14,355 nucleotides of DNA, taken from the NCBI GenBank assembly GCA_946615525.1, contig CAMOHW010000009.1:1-14355 (forward strand), read 5' to 3'. The stretch is from an uncultured Clostridia bacterium. GTDB taxonomy: Bacteria > Bacillota > Clostridia > Oscillospirales > CAG-272. Positions within the stretch are counted from its first letter, which is position 1. Each line of letters opens with the position of its first letter. The position numbers and the translations under genes are program-made. Positions 1 to 6,580 of the stretch are shown here, one piece after another. A model generated the notes under the pieces. The model saw nothing but the letters and a program-made list of their open reading frames with translations. It was not told where the DNA came from and searched no databases.

Positions 1-527
1 ATCCATTTGGGGCCAAGCAACGCGCCAAAAGACCCGGCAACCACTCCCGCAAAGGAAAAAGTTAAAGGTAGAGCCCGTGCCTTTTGCTCCGGATAAAAGA
101 ACTCCGGAAAGCCGCAATAACGAAACAAAAACAAGCGCATCAAATCCGAATGTTCCAGCCCTTCGGCAAGCGTTTGCCTCGAAAAACAGAGCGGGACTCC
201 GGAAAGCAAAATGCCAAATGCCAAAAAGTCAAAAAAGCCCGATCTTGTCGCGATCAAAGGTGTAAGAAAAGCAATTCCTCCAAACAACAAAAGAAATACG
301 CCGTAGCAATGCAGAGAAACAGACAACAAAAACTGCCTGAACATCGAGAGCCACTCGGGAAACCGCGCATCTTCTGTGAATCGCAAAACGGAATGATGAA
401 ATGCGATCCGCAATTTTCCGCTTCCCCGTATGGGGATCGGTCTGCCGACGATCGTTTGCGCGAAATAACTGTTTTTTGCACTCGATCGCATTTTTTGCGC
501 GCCGGTAAGCAATCTTTCCCAAATCAT
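1..527 (-). CDS. Membrane protein, 3' end missing; possibly O-antigen ligase-like (Wzy/WaaL type)
   Basis: Incomplete gene: 175 codons are open on the minus strand from an ATG at 527 to the left edge with no stop. The start is supported by TGGAGG (535-540) seven bases upstream of the ATG. The product begins MIWERLLTGA and has a basic, partly amphipathic first 55 residues, then hydrophobic stretches at about residues 66-92, 97-115 and 155-172, so it is an integral membrane protein. Residues 97-155 (short membrane segment, then SRQTLAEGLEHSDL and FRYCGFPEFFYPE) resemble, from memory, the N-terminal part of clostridial O-antigen ligase family proteins; this is a weak family guess from an incomplete protein. 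It follows trmD on the same strand but is separated by a terminator-like hairpin that contains its ribosome binding site. That the frame is coding is much surer than its function. Confidence 0.72.
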   Translation of the reverse strand, partial: MIWERLLTGAQKMRSSAKNSYFAQTIVGRPIPIRGSGKLRIAFHHSVLRFTEDARFPEWLSMFRQFLLSVSLHCYGVFLLLFGGIAFLTPLIATRSGFFDFLAFGILLSGVPLCFSRQTLAEGLEHSDLMRLFLFRYCGFPEFFYPEQKARALPLTFSFAGVVAGSFGALLGPKW

Positions 528-528
528 A

Positions 529-577
529 AAAAATCCTCCACATACCGCGTTTTTGGCGCAGTATGTAGAGGATTTTT
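529..577 (-). terminator. Long hairpin after trmD that also covers the next gene's ribosome binding site
   Basis: Arms 529-545 and 561-577 are complementary over 17 positions with one mismatch (539 against 567). An inner 3-bp GCG/CGC stem (547-549 with 557-559) closes on a 7-base loop at 550-556. A-runs and T-runs at the two outer ends make it look like an intrinsic terminator readable on either strand. On the minus strand it starts 15 bases past the trmD stop. Its distal arm carries TGGAGG, the ribosome binding site of the gene starting at 527, so folding would hide that site. It may act as terminator, as a translational gate, or both. Confidence 0.75.
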
Positions 578-592
578 GTAATCGTATTGTTT

Positions 593-1306
593 TTACTCTT
601 TTTCTTCGGTCTTGTTCAAAAGATCGGGGCGTTTTTCTTCGGTCTTTTTCCGCGCCTCGGTTTCCCGCCACTCGTCAATGTTGGCATGATGCCCGGAAAC
701 AAGGATCTCGGGAACCGTTCTTCCATGAAAATCATAGGGACGGGTATATTGCGGATACTCCAACATCCCCGAGGAAATGCTCTCTTTTTCGTAGCATTCG
801 GGATCCGAAAGAACGCCGGGCAGCAGCCGCGCGACCGCATCCACCAAAATGCAGGCGGGGATCTCTCCACCGGTCAGGACAAAGTCGCCAATGGAGATCT
901 CTTCATCTACGATCTCGTCCAGAATGCGTTGATCCACCCCTTCATAATGCCCGCAAAGGAGGATCAGATCGTCATAATGATTTGCCAGTTCTTCGGCCTT
1001 TTTCTGTGTCAAAAGTTGACCTGCCGGGGAAAGATAGATCACCCGCCGTTTGCCGGAAAAGCCGTCAATATCCTGCTGTTTAAGAACGGCTTGATAGCAG
1101 TTCCAAATGGGCGGTGCCATCATCAGCATTCCCTTTCCGCCGCCGTAAGGCGTATCGTCCACCCGGCGGTGCTTATCCTCGGTATAATCGCGGATGTTGA
1201 ACAGGTGAACATCCATTGCACCGTTCTTTTGCGCCCGACCGAGGATGCTCTCGCCAAGAACGGTTCCCACAAGATCAGGAAAAAGCGTCATAATATCAAA
1301 TCTCAT
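593..1306 (-). CDS. trmD: tRNA (guanine(37)-N1)-methyltransferase TrmD
   Basis: Full-length TrmD, 237 residues. It methylates N1 of G37 next to the anticodon of tRNAs reading CNN codons, using S-adenosylmethionine, and so prevents +1 frameshifting; it acts in the cytoplasm as a homodimer of the trefoil-knot SPOUT class. Visible motifs: MRFDIMTLFP at the N-terminus, TPYGGGKGM at 52-60, LSPAGQ at 92-97, CGHYEGVDQR at 118-127, IGDFVLTGGE at 139-148, EYPQYTRP at 183-190 and PEILVSGHHANI at 199-210. These include the knot and the SAM and tRNA binding segments of the family. The last 20 or so residues are a charged Lys/Glu tail. The start overlaps the rimM stop by 4 bases (ATGA), so the two are translationally coupled. 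The usual downstream gene rplS is not here. Confidence 0.98.
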   Translation of the reverse strand: MRFDIMTLFPDLVGTVLGESILGRAQKNGAMDVHLFNIRDYTEDKHRRVDDTPYGGGKGMLMMAPPIWNCYQAVLKQQDIDGFSGKRRVIYLSPAGQLLTQKKAEELANHYDDLILLCGHYEGVDQRILDEIVDEEISIGDFVLTGGEIPACILVDAVARLLPGVLSDPECYEKESISSGMLEYPQYTRPYDFHGRTVPEILVSGHHANIDEWRETEARKKTEEKRPDLLNKTEEKE

Positions 1307-1827
1307 ACGTTTTCGGCGCCTCCGTCCAAAAGTCCCGGAATCGGATCGACATACACTGCGTCCTCAATGTCCACCCGCTTGACAAATGCGGGAACATTGG
1401 GCAAAAGTGCTTCTCCGGTTTGCGTTTTTACCGTAAAAAGCGCGTTTTTCCCGCGCGTATCCACCGAAAGGATCTTACCAAGCTCCGCTCCGGTTTCAAA
1501 ATGTCTGACCGGCAGACCAATGACATCCGCCAAGAAGAAGGCGCCTTCGGAAAGGTTCAAATCTGCTCTTGCGGCATAAACCGTCTTTCCGCGCAAGGCG
1601 TTGGCCTTGTCCTCATCGGTAATCCCTTCCAATTCGGCAATCACAAACATCCCCAGAACCGAGGCTTTATTGACCTTGACCGGGCGATAGTTTTCCTTTT
1701 CCTCAAACCAAACCGTGGGCAGAGCGGCAAGGTCGCGCGGATGGTCGCAAAAAGATTCCAATTTCACGGCACCGCGAAAGCCATGCGTATTGATGATTTT
1801 CCCGCATTCCAGATATGCGTGTTTCAT
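1303..1827 (-). CDS. rimM: Ribosome maturation factor RimM
   Basis: RimM, 174 residues, binds ribosomal protein S19 and helps mature the 3' (head) domain of 16S rRNA in the 30S subunit. The N-terminal barrel shows the family signature around residues 8-22 (CGKIINTHGFRGAVK, with GFRG at 16-19). The C-terminal PRC-barrel half includes FFLADVIGLPV (about 97-107), and a typical late segment reads LLPNVPAFVKRVD. The length is normal. It is first in a two-gene rimM-trmD unit, overlapping trmD by 4 bases, with its own promoter 40 bases upstream and an AGGAGAAAGGA ribosome binding site before the ATG. In many Bacillota this pair sits in rpsP-ffh-rimM-trmD-rplS; here rpsP is replaced by divergent yajC. 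Confidence 0.97.
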   Translation of the reverse strand: MKHAYLECGKIINTHGFRGAVKLESFCDHPRDLAALPTVWFEEKENYRPVKVNKASVLGMFVIAELEGITDEDKANALRGKTVYAARADLNLSEGAFFLADVIGLPVRHFETGAELGKILSVDTRGKNALFTVKTQTGEALLPNVPAFVKRVDIEDAVYVDPIPGLLDGGAENV

Positions 1828-1869
1828 GCGCGCTCTTCCTTTCTCCTATTGAAAAGTTTCTCTGCACCC

Positions 1870-1897
1870 ATTATATCACAAATCTGAAAAAAAGCAA
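1870..1897 (-). promoter_or_regulatory. Sigma-A promoter for rimM-trmD
   Basis: On the minus strand the -35 is TTGCTT (1892-1897) and the -10 is TATAAT (1870-1875), with a 16-base spacer. A TG one base upstream of the -10 makes it an extended -10 element. Transcription would start near 1863, leaving a short leader of about 36 bases before the rimM ATG at 1827. Confidence 0.8.
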
Positions 1898-1987
1898 CGC
1901 TTCGACTTTATTTTTTCTTTTTTCGGCCCATTTTTGCGCTCAAAATAAAAAAATATCAAAAAAAACGAAGGAATTTTCAAAAAGGGC

Positions 1988-2016
1988 TTGCAACAAGAGC
2001 CGTTTTGCGGTAAAAT
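1988..2016 (+). promoter_or_regulatory. Sigma-A promoter for yajC
   Basis: TTGCAA (1988-1993) and TAAAAT (2011-2016) are separated by 17 bases. The upstream 1940-1985 stretch is rich in A-runs and could act as an UP element. A start near 2023 gives a leader of about 25 bases holding CGGAGGA before the yajC ATG at 2048. It diverges from the rimM promoter, about 90 bases apart between -35 boxes. Confidence 0.75.
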
Positions 2017-2047
2017 AAGGTGTTAAATCCAAACGGAGGAAGATAAA

Positions 2048-2362
2048 ATGAACATGTTTGCCAACCTTGCCACCTTTAATGCCAGTTCGTTGCTGATGCC
2101 CGCTTTGCTGGTTGCCGCGGTCCTTGCTTTCTACTTTTTGGGGATTCGTCCGCAAAAGAAAAAAGAAAGAGAAGACAATGAAATGCGCAGCAGTCTTGCT
2201 GTCGGCGATGAAGTGACCACCATTGGCGGTATCATTGGAAAAGTCGTCAGCATCAAGGAAGAAACCTGCGTGATTGAAACGGCGCATGAACGCACCAAGA
2301 TCCGCATTCTCAAAACGGCGATCGCCCGCGTAGATGTAAAAGCGGAAGACGCGGCTGATTGA
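2048..2362 (+). CDS. yajC: Preprotein translocase accessory subunit YajC
   Basis: YajC, 104 residues, is a small inner-membrane protein associated with SecDF and the Sec translocon; its exact role is not settled. One membrane segment spans about residues 13-33, followed directly by the family hallmark FLGIRPQKKKERE (about 30-42). The cytoplasmic domain includes SLAVGDEVTTIGGIIGKVVSI (about 49-69) and the typical VIETAHERTKIRILKTAI stretch. Length and layout are normal. The ATG at 2048 lies 7 bases after the GGAGG-type ribosome binding site. In Bacillota yajC is commonly followed by a TIGR04086 protein gene, as here, but a terminator lies between them. secD and secF are not in the window. Confidence 0.97.
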   Translation: MNMFANLATFNASSLLMPALLVAAVLAFYFLGIRPQKKKEREDNEMRSSLAVGDEVTTIGGIIGKVVSIKEETCVIETAHERTKIRILKTAIARVDVKAEDAAD

Positions 2363-2385
2363 TTCCTTTTTCTCTGGCATAAAAT

Positions 2386-2435
2386 GACCTTTGCGCGCAT
2401 ATTCTGGAAACAGAAATCGCGCAAAGGTCTTTTTT
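2386..2435 (+). terminator. Intrinsic terminator after yajC
   Basis: Perfect 12-bp stem: GACCTTTGCGCG (2386-2397) pairs with 2418-2429, around a 20-base loop, followed by six T (2430-2435). The ribosome binding site of the next gene (GGAGG, 2438-2442) starts only two bases beyond the T-run. There is therefore no room for a separate promoter after it, and expression of the next gene must rely on read-through. Confidence 0.85.
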
Positions 2436-2449
2436 ACGGAGGAAACATT

Positions 2450-2899
2450 ATGAACCGCTCCCAAACAAAAACTGCCAAAAAAGTCAATCACCCCGGGAAT
2501 ACCGCCTGGAAAGCAGAGTTCCTTGCACTTGTGATCTCGTTCTGTATCGGCGCGCTCTTGATCCTGGTTGCATCACTTGTCGCAAACCTGACTGCCGATC
2601 CCGGAAAGTGGATCCGTCCCCTTGCCGTTTTTGCAGCGGCTTTGACCTATCTCTTTGCAGGAATGGTTGCCGCCAAACTGCGGCAGGATGCTCCCTTGGC
2701 GTCCGGTGCGATCACCGGCTTGCTTCTTTCCGCCTGTTTGTTGGTCTTATCTCTGTTCTTCCGCAAATCGGTTCCCGTTCTCCCTACCTATGCCATTGTC
2801 CTGCTCCACGCCGGAACGATCCTGCTTTCCCTGCTTGGTGCATATTTGGTTGTTTGGAAGCAAAGAAAACCAAAGAGAAAAAAGCACAAGCACAGATAA
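2450..2899 (+). CDS. TIGR04086 (DUF3792) family four-helix membrane protein
   Basis: 149 residues, with a basic N-terminus and four membrane segments at about 23-46, 54-75, 84-104 and 112-136, ending in a very basic tail (KQRKPKRKKHKHR). Size, topology and position just after yajC fit the TIGR04086/DUF3792 family, found next to yajC in many Bacillota (for example YrzE beside YrbF in Bacillus subtilis). Its function is unknown. I chose the ATG at 2450 because GGAGG lies at 2438-2442 with 7-base spacing. A longer in-frame reading from 2384 would start inside the terminator hairpin. The family call rests on context and topology more than on a conserved motif. Confidence 0.85.
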   Translation: MNRSQTKTAKKVNHPGNTAWKAEFLALVISFCIGALLILVASLVANLTADPGKWIRPLAVFAAALTYLFAGMVAAKLRQDAPLASGAITGLLLSACLLVLSLFFRKSVPVLPTYAIVLLHAGTILLSLLGAYLVVWKQRKPKRKKHKHR

Positions 2900-2909
2900 T
2901 TTTTTGATT

Positions 2910-2945
2910 GGGTGTATGGATTTTCATGCGCCCTTTTTTATTTTT
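2910..2945 (+). terminator. Intrinsic terminator after the TIGR04086 gene
   Basis: Nine-bp stem (2910-2918 with 2925-2933, including two G-T wobble pairs) around a 6-base loop, then six T at 2934-2939 and further T-rich sequence. It starts about 10 bases after the stop at 2899 and separates this unit from the ABC transporter block. Confidence 0.8.
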
Positions 2946-2961
2946 TCCATTTATTCACCTT

Positions 2962-2996
2962 TTGTTCATATATAAGTTTATAAAATCATGTATAAT
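2962..2996 (+). promoter_or_regulatory. Probable promoter region of the ABC exporter operon
   Basis: An AT-rich stretch after a terminator holds a perfect TATAAT at 2991-2996. No -35 box at ideal spacing is obvious: TTGTTC at 2962-2967 is 23 bases upstream, which is too far, and only poor matches lie at 17-18 bases. The location is right for a promoter, but its exact elements are uncertain. Confidence 0.45.
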
Positions 2997-3028
2997 AAAA
3001 ATAGAAAACCCGGATTTTCCGGAACAAC

Positions 3029-3033
3029 GGAGG
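3029..3033 (+). promoter_or_regulatory. Ribosome binding site deciding the start of the first ABC gene
   Basis: GGAGG within ACGGAGGAA lies 14 bases before the ATG at 3048. The spacing is longer than ideal, but no better site precedes the earlier in-frame ATG at 2988, which sits against the TATAAT box. Confidence 0.55.
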
Positions 3034-3047
3034 AATTGACCGAAAAA

Positions 3048-4781
3048 ATGAGAAAATTATTCCCATTTTTGAAACCCTATCGCAAGGAAACCATCCTTGC
3101 CCCCTTTTTTAAGCTGTTGGAGGCCTGCTTTGACCTCCTTGTCCCGCTGATTGTCAAACAGATCATTGACGTAGGCATTCAAAAGCAGGACAAGCATTAC
3201 ATTTGGGGCATGGTGGGCATTCTTGCCGCATTTGCAGTTGTGGGCTTGCTCTGCGCTCTGACGGCGCAGTATTTTGCGGCGCGTGCAGCAGTCGGTTTTG
3301 GAACGTCGCTCCGCAGTTCTCTGTTTGGCAAAATACAAAGTTTTTCCTATGCCGAAACCGATCGTTCCGGAATTGATACCCTGATCACCCGGATGACCTC
3401 CGACGTCAATCAGATCCAATCCGGCATCAACCTGACGCTCCGGCTTTTGCTCCGCTCGCCGATCATTGTTTTGGGCGCCGTCATTCTTGCTTTTACCGTT
3501 GATGTCAAAGGGGCGTTGGTTTTTGTAGTGGTTGTGCCCCTGCTTGCCGCAGTTGTCTTTGCGCTTCTGCTTGCCGGATTTCCGCTTTACAACCGCGTGC
3601 AAAAAGATTTGGACCAAGTGACCGGACAAACGCGCGAAACACTGACCGGTGTACGCGTGATTCGTGCTTTTCGCGGCGAAGAGGAAGAGATTGTTCGCTT
3701 TGAAAAGGTGAACAAAAAGCATCTTCGTGCGCAAAAGCTGGTGGGAAATATCTCTGCGCTGATGAACCCGCTGACCCTGCTTTTGGTGGACGGCGGTTTG
3801 ATCGTGCTATTGCTTTCGGGAGCCATCCGCGTTCAAGGGGGCGCTATGTCAACAGGGGCAGTCATTGCCCTGACCAACTATATGGCGCAGATTTTGATTG
3901 AACTGATCAAATTTGCAAATACCGTTTTTACCGTCAACAAGGCGCTGGTTTGCGCCGGACGGGTAGCAACGGTTTTGGAAATACCCGGCGGAATGCCTCA
4001 AACGCAAGAAAATATCGAAAAAACCGATGCTTCCGATTTGGCGGTGGCATTTGATCATGTTTTTATGACCTATGCGGGAAATGCCGCGCCTTCTCTTTCC
4101 AACATTTGCTTTTCCGCCAAACCGGGCGAAGTCATTGGTATCATCGGCTCTACCGGTTCCGGAAAAACGACCTTGGTCAACCTAATTCCCCGGTTTTATG
4201 ACGCGACCGAAGGCTCGGTCACCGTTTTTGGTCGGGATACCCGTGCTTGGGATGTAAAAGAACTTCGAGGACAAATCGCGGTTGTTCCCCAAAAAGCCGT
4301 CCTGTTCCGCGGCTCGGTGCGCTCCAATCTGCTTTGGGGCAATGAAAACGCAACCGATGACGAGCTTTGGGCGGCGCTCGAAGCGGCGCAGGCAAAGGAG
4401 TTCGTTGCCGAAAAAGAGGGAGGACTGGATGCCGTTGTTACACAAAACGGCAAAAACTTTTCGGGCGGTCAGCGCCAACGCCTGACCATTGCCCGCGCAC
4501 TGGTGCGCAAAGCAAAGATTTTGATTTTGGATGACAGTGCTTCGGCTTTGGACTATGCCACCGAAGCCGCTTTGCGTGCGGCGCTACGCTCCTTGCCGGA
4601 AAAGCCGACTATTTTCATCATTTCCCAAAGGACTGCCTCTATTCGGCACGCCGACCGCATTCTGGTCCTGGAAGAAGGACAGGCCGTTGGTCTTGGCACA
4701 CACGCCGAACTGTTGCAATCCTGCCCCGTTTACCGCGAGATTTATGACTCGCAGTTCAAAAAAGGGGGTGAGAACGCATGA
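3048..4781 (+). CDS. ABC exporter half-transporter with degenerate ATP site (BmrC/TM287-like)
   Basis: A 577-residue half-transporter: six-helix type IV exporter domain (about 1-310) followed by an ATPase domain (about 330-577). Motifs: Walker A GSTGSGKT 367-374, Q-loop Gln415, signature FSGGQ 471-475, Walker B ILILDD 491-496. The catalytic Glu after Walker B is Asp496, and the switch-loop His is Gln527 (ISQR). Both changes are typical of the degenerate-site subunit of heterodimeric exporters such as BmrCD, LmrCD and TM287/288. The gene overlaps the next by 4 bases (ATGA), supporting a heterodimer made at equal dose. Substrate (drug, lipid or peptide) cannot be told from sequence. I chose ATG 3048 (MRKLFPFLKPYRKE) because family members begin this way; an in-frame ATG at 2988 would add 20 unlike residues and overlap the likely -10 box. 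Confidence 0.93.
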   Translation: MRKLFPFLKPYRKETILAPFFKLLEACFDLLVPLIVKQIIDVGIQKQDKHYIWGMVGILAAFAVVGLLCALTAQYFAARAAVGFGTSLRSSLFGKIQSFSYAETDRSGIDTLITRMTSDVNQIQSGINLTLRLLLRSPIIVLGAVILAFTVDVKGALVFVVVVPLLAAVVFALLLAGFPLYNRVQKDLDQVTGQTRETLTGVRVIRAFRGEEEEIVRFEKVNKKHLRAQKLVGNISALMNPLTLLLVDGGLIVLLLSGAIRVQGGAMSTGAVIALTNYMAQILIELIKFANTVFTVNKALVCAGRVATVLEIPGGMPQTQENIEKTDASDLAVAFDHVFMTYAGNAAPSLSNICFSAKPGEVIGIIGSTGSGKTTLVNLIPRFYDATEGSVTVFGRDTRAWDVKELRGQIAVVPQKAVLFRGSVRSNLLWGNENATDDELWAALEAAQAKEFVAEKEGGLDAVVTQNGKNFSGGQRQRLTIARALVRKAKILILDDSASALDYATEAALRAALRSLPEKPTIFIISQRTASIRHADRILVLEEGQAVGLGTHAELLQSCPVYREIYDSQFKKGGENA

Positions 4782-6547
4782 AAGCCCCTAAAAAAAGCAA
4801 ACAATTCAACAAGGAAACGGTTCGCCGCGTTCTTCGTTTGTTGCGCCCCGAACTTCCCTTTTTGCTTCTTTCGCTCCTATGCGCCGCGGTTTCTTCTGTC
4901 CTTTTGCTGGTCATTCCGCTTTTGACCGGAAACGCCATTGATTTGATGTTGGGCAAGGACAATGTCTATTGGAACGGCGTTGTCAGAATTGCCGTTCAAA
5001 TCTGCATTTGTGTTGGCATTACCGCTTTGGCGCAATGGCTGATGAATGTTCTCAACAACCGCATGGTTTACGGCATGGTTTACCGGTTGCGCAAAGAAGC
5101 GTTTGCAAAATTGCAAAGTCTTCCCATTTCCTACCTGGATTCCCATTCTGTGGGCGAGATCGTCAACCGGATCATCACCGATGCCGAGCAGTTTACCGAT
5201 GGACTTTTGCTTGGATTCAACCAATTCTTTACCGGAATCATCACCATTTGCGGCACCATTGGGATCATGCTGACCATTCAGCCGGCCGTTGCCGCGGTGG
5301 TCATTGTCATTACCCCGCTTTCCCTGTTTGTTGCCTCCTTTATTGCCTCTCGCACCTATACGCTTTTTCAAAAGCAATCCGAGGTCCGTGCGGAAGAGAC
5401 CGCGATGATCGACGAATATATCGGCAATCATAAGGTGGTTGCGGCATTCGGGCAGGAAGAAACGGCGCAGAAACAGTTTGATGACATCAATCGCCGCCTG
5501 CAAAAATGCTCGCTCAAAGCCCTGTTTATTTCCTCTACTACAAACCCAAGCACCCGCTTTGTAAACAACCTGGTCTATGCCGGTGTTGCGCTGACAGGAG
5601 CGATGCTCTGCCTTCCGCTGGGAGCCGCCGCATTTACCATTGGACGCTTGACGGCATTTCTCTCCTACGCCACGCAATATACCAAACCTTTTAACGAAAT
5701 TTCCGGCGTTGTTGCCGAAATACAAAACTCGCTTGCCTGTGCCGCCCGCCTGTTCAACTTGTTAGATGAACAACCGGTCCTGCCGGACGCGGAAAGTGCG
5801 ATCGCTTTGCAATCGGTCGCCGGTGCGGTCACGCTCTCTGATGTTGCCTTTTCCTATACGCCGGATCGTGAATTGATCCGCGATCTCAACCTGCAAGTAA
5901 AGCCGGGACAACGCGTTGCCATCGTCGGCCCCACCGGCTGCGGAAAAACAACGGTCATCAACCTGTTGATGCGCTTTTATGATGTAGATAGCGGAAGTAT
6001 TTGTGTGGACGGCAATGACATTCGTGCCGTCAAACGCGCTTCCCTGCGGGCATCCTGGGGCATGGTTTTGCAGGAGACCTGGCTTCGTGCCGCAACCGTG
6101 CGCGAAAACATTGCTATGGGAAAGCCGGACGCTACAACAGAGGAAATTGTAGCCGCGGCGCGCGCCGTTCATGCCGATTCCTTCATCCGCCGCCTGCCGC
6201 AGGGATATGACACCGTTCTGGGCGAGAACGGCGGCTCGCTCTCGCAGGGGCAAAAACAGCTTCTTTGCATTGCCCGCGTTATGCTTGCTCCCCCGCCCAT
6301 GTTGATTTTGGACGAGGCAACCTCCTCCATTGACACGCGTATGGAATTGAAAATCCAAAACGCGTTTGCCGAACTGATGCGCGGAAGGACTTCCTTTATT
6401 GTGGCGCATCGGCTTTCCACCATCGAGGAAGCGGATATGATCCTCGTCATGCGTGAAGGACAGATCGTAGAGCAAGGAACACACGCACAACTGCTGAATG
6501 CCGGCGGGTTTTACGCACACTTATACAACAGCCAATTTGAAGAATAA
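4778..6547 (+). CDS. ABC exporter half-transporter with catalytic ATP site (BmrD/TM288-like)
   Basis: A 589-residue half-transporter, partner of the preceding gene. The membrane domain (about 20-330) carries the exporter hallmark around 117-140 (SLPISYLDSHSVGEIVNRI). ATPase motifs: Walker A GPTGCGKT 384-391, Q-loop Gln432, signature LSQGQ 488-492, Walker B MLILDE with catalytic Glu513, and switch His544 (AHRLST). Its signature has Gln in place of the first Gly of LSGGQ. That signature faces the partner's Asp/Gln site, so one composite site is degenerate. The other, formed by this protein's Walker motifs and the partner's FSGGQ, is intact. The start is the ATG in an ATGA overlap, with a G-rich ribosome binding site just upstream. 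Cargo is unknown; multidrug export is a common annotation but not shown here. Confidence 0.95.
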   Translation: MKAPKKSKQFNKETVRRVLRLLRPELPFLLLSLLCAAVSSVLLLVIPLLTGNAIDLMLGKDNVYWNGVVRIAVQICICVGITALAQWLMNVLNNRMVYGMVYRLRKEAFAKLQSLPISYLDSHSVGEIVNRIITDAEQFTDGLLLGFNQFFTGIITICGTIGIMLTIQPAVAAVVIVITPLSLFVASFIASRTYTLFQKQSEVRAEETAMIDEYIGNHKVVAAFGQEETAQKQFDDINRRLQKCSLKALFISSTTNPSTRFVNNLVYAGVALTGAMLCLPLGAAAFTIGRLTAFLSYATQYTKPFNEISGVVAEIQNSLACAARLFNLLDEQPVLPDAESAIALQSVAGAVTLSDVAFSYTPDRELIRDLNLQVKPGQRVAIVGPTGCGKTTVINLLMRFYDVDSGSICVDGNDIRAVKRASLRASWGMVLQETWLRAATVRENIAMGKPDATTEEIVAAARAVHADSFIRRLPQGYDTVLGENGGSLSQGQKQLLCIARVMLAPPPMLILDEATSSIDTRMELKIQNAFAELMRGRTSFIVAHRLSTIEEADMILVMREGQIVEQGTHAQLLNAGGFYAHLYNSQFEE

Positions 6548-6580
6548 ATACCATACCGAGTTTTTTCTATAGGAGGGATT

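Noticed and set aside
229..543. Other minus-strand frames in the same region (starts at 543 and 481)
   Set aside because: Both stop inside the open frame that runs from 527 to the edge; neither has a ribosome binding site, while 527 does.
84..581. Plus-strand open frame of 165 codons at the left edge
   Set aside because: It is antisense to a minus-strand frame that has a good ribosome binding site and hydrophobic membrane segments. The plus-strand product is basic, low in hydrophobic order and unlike any family, and it runs through the hairpin at 529-577.
587..1579. Long plus-strand frame of 330 codons opposite trmD and rimM
   Set aside because: Both genes on the other strand are full-length, conserved proteins; this is a codon-bias shadow.
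2384..2449. Upstream start for the TIGR04086 protein, adding 22 residues
   Set aside because: The extra codons lie in the yajC terminator, and a good ribosome binding site with ideal spacing serves the ATG at 2450.
2988..3047. Upstream ATG adding 20 residues to the first ABC exporter
   Set aside because: It abuts the likely -10 TATAAT, has no ribosome binding site, and the family starts at MRKLF. A TTG at 3036 is only two bases from the ribosome binding site.
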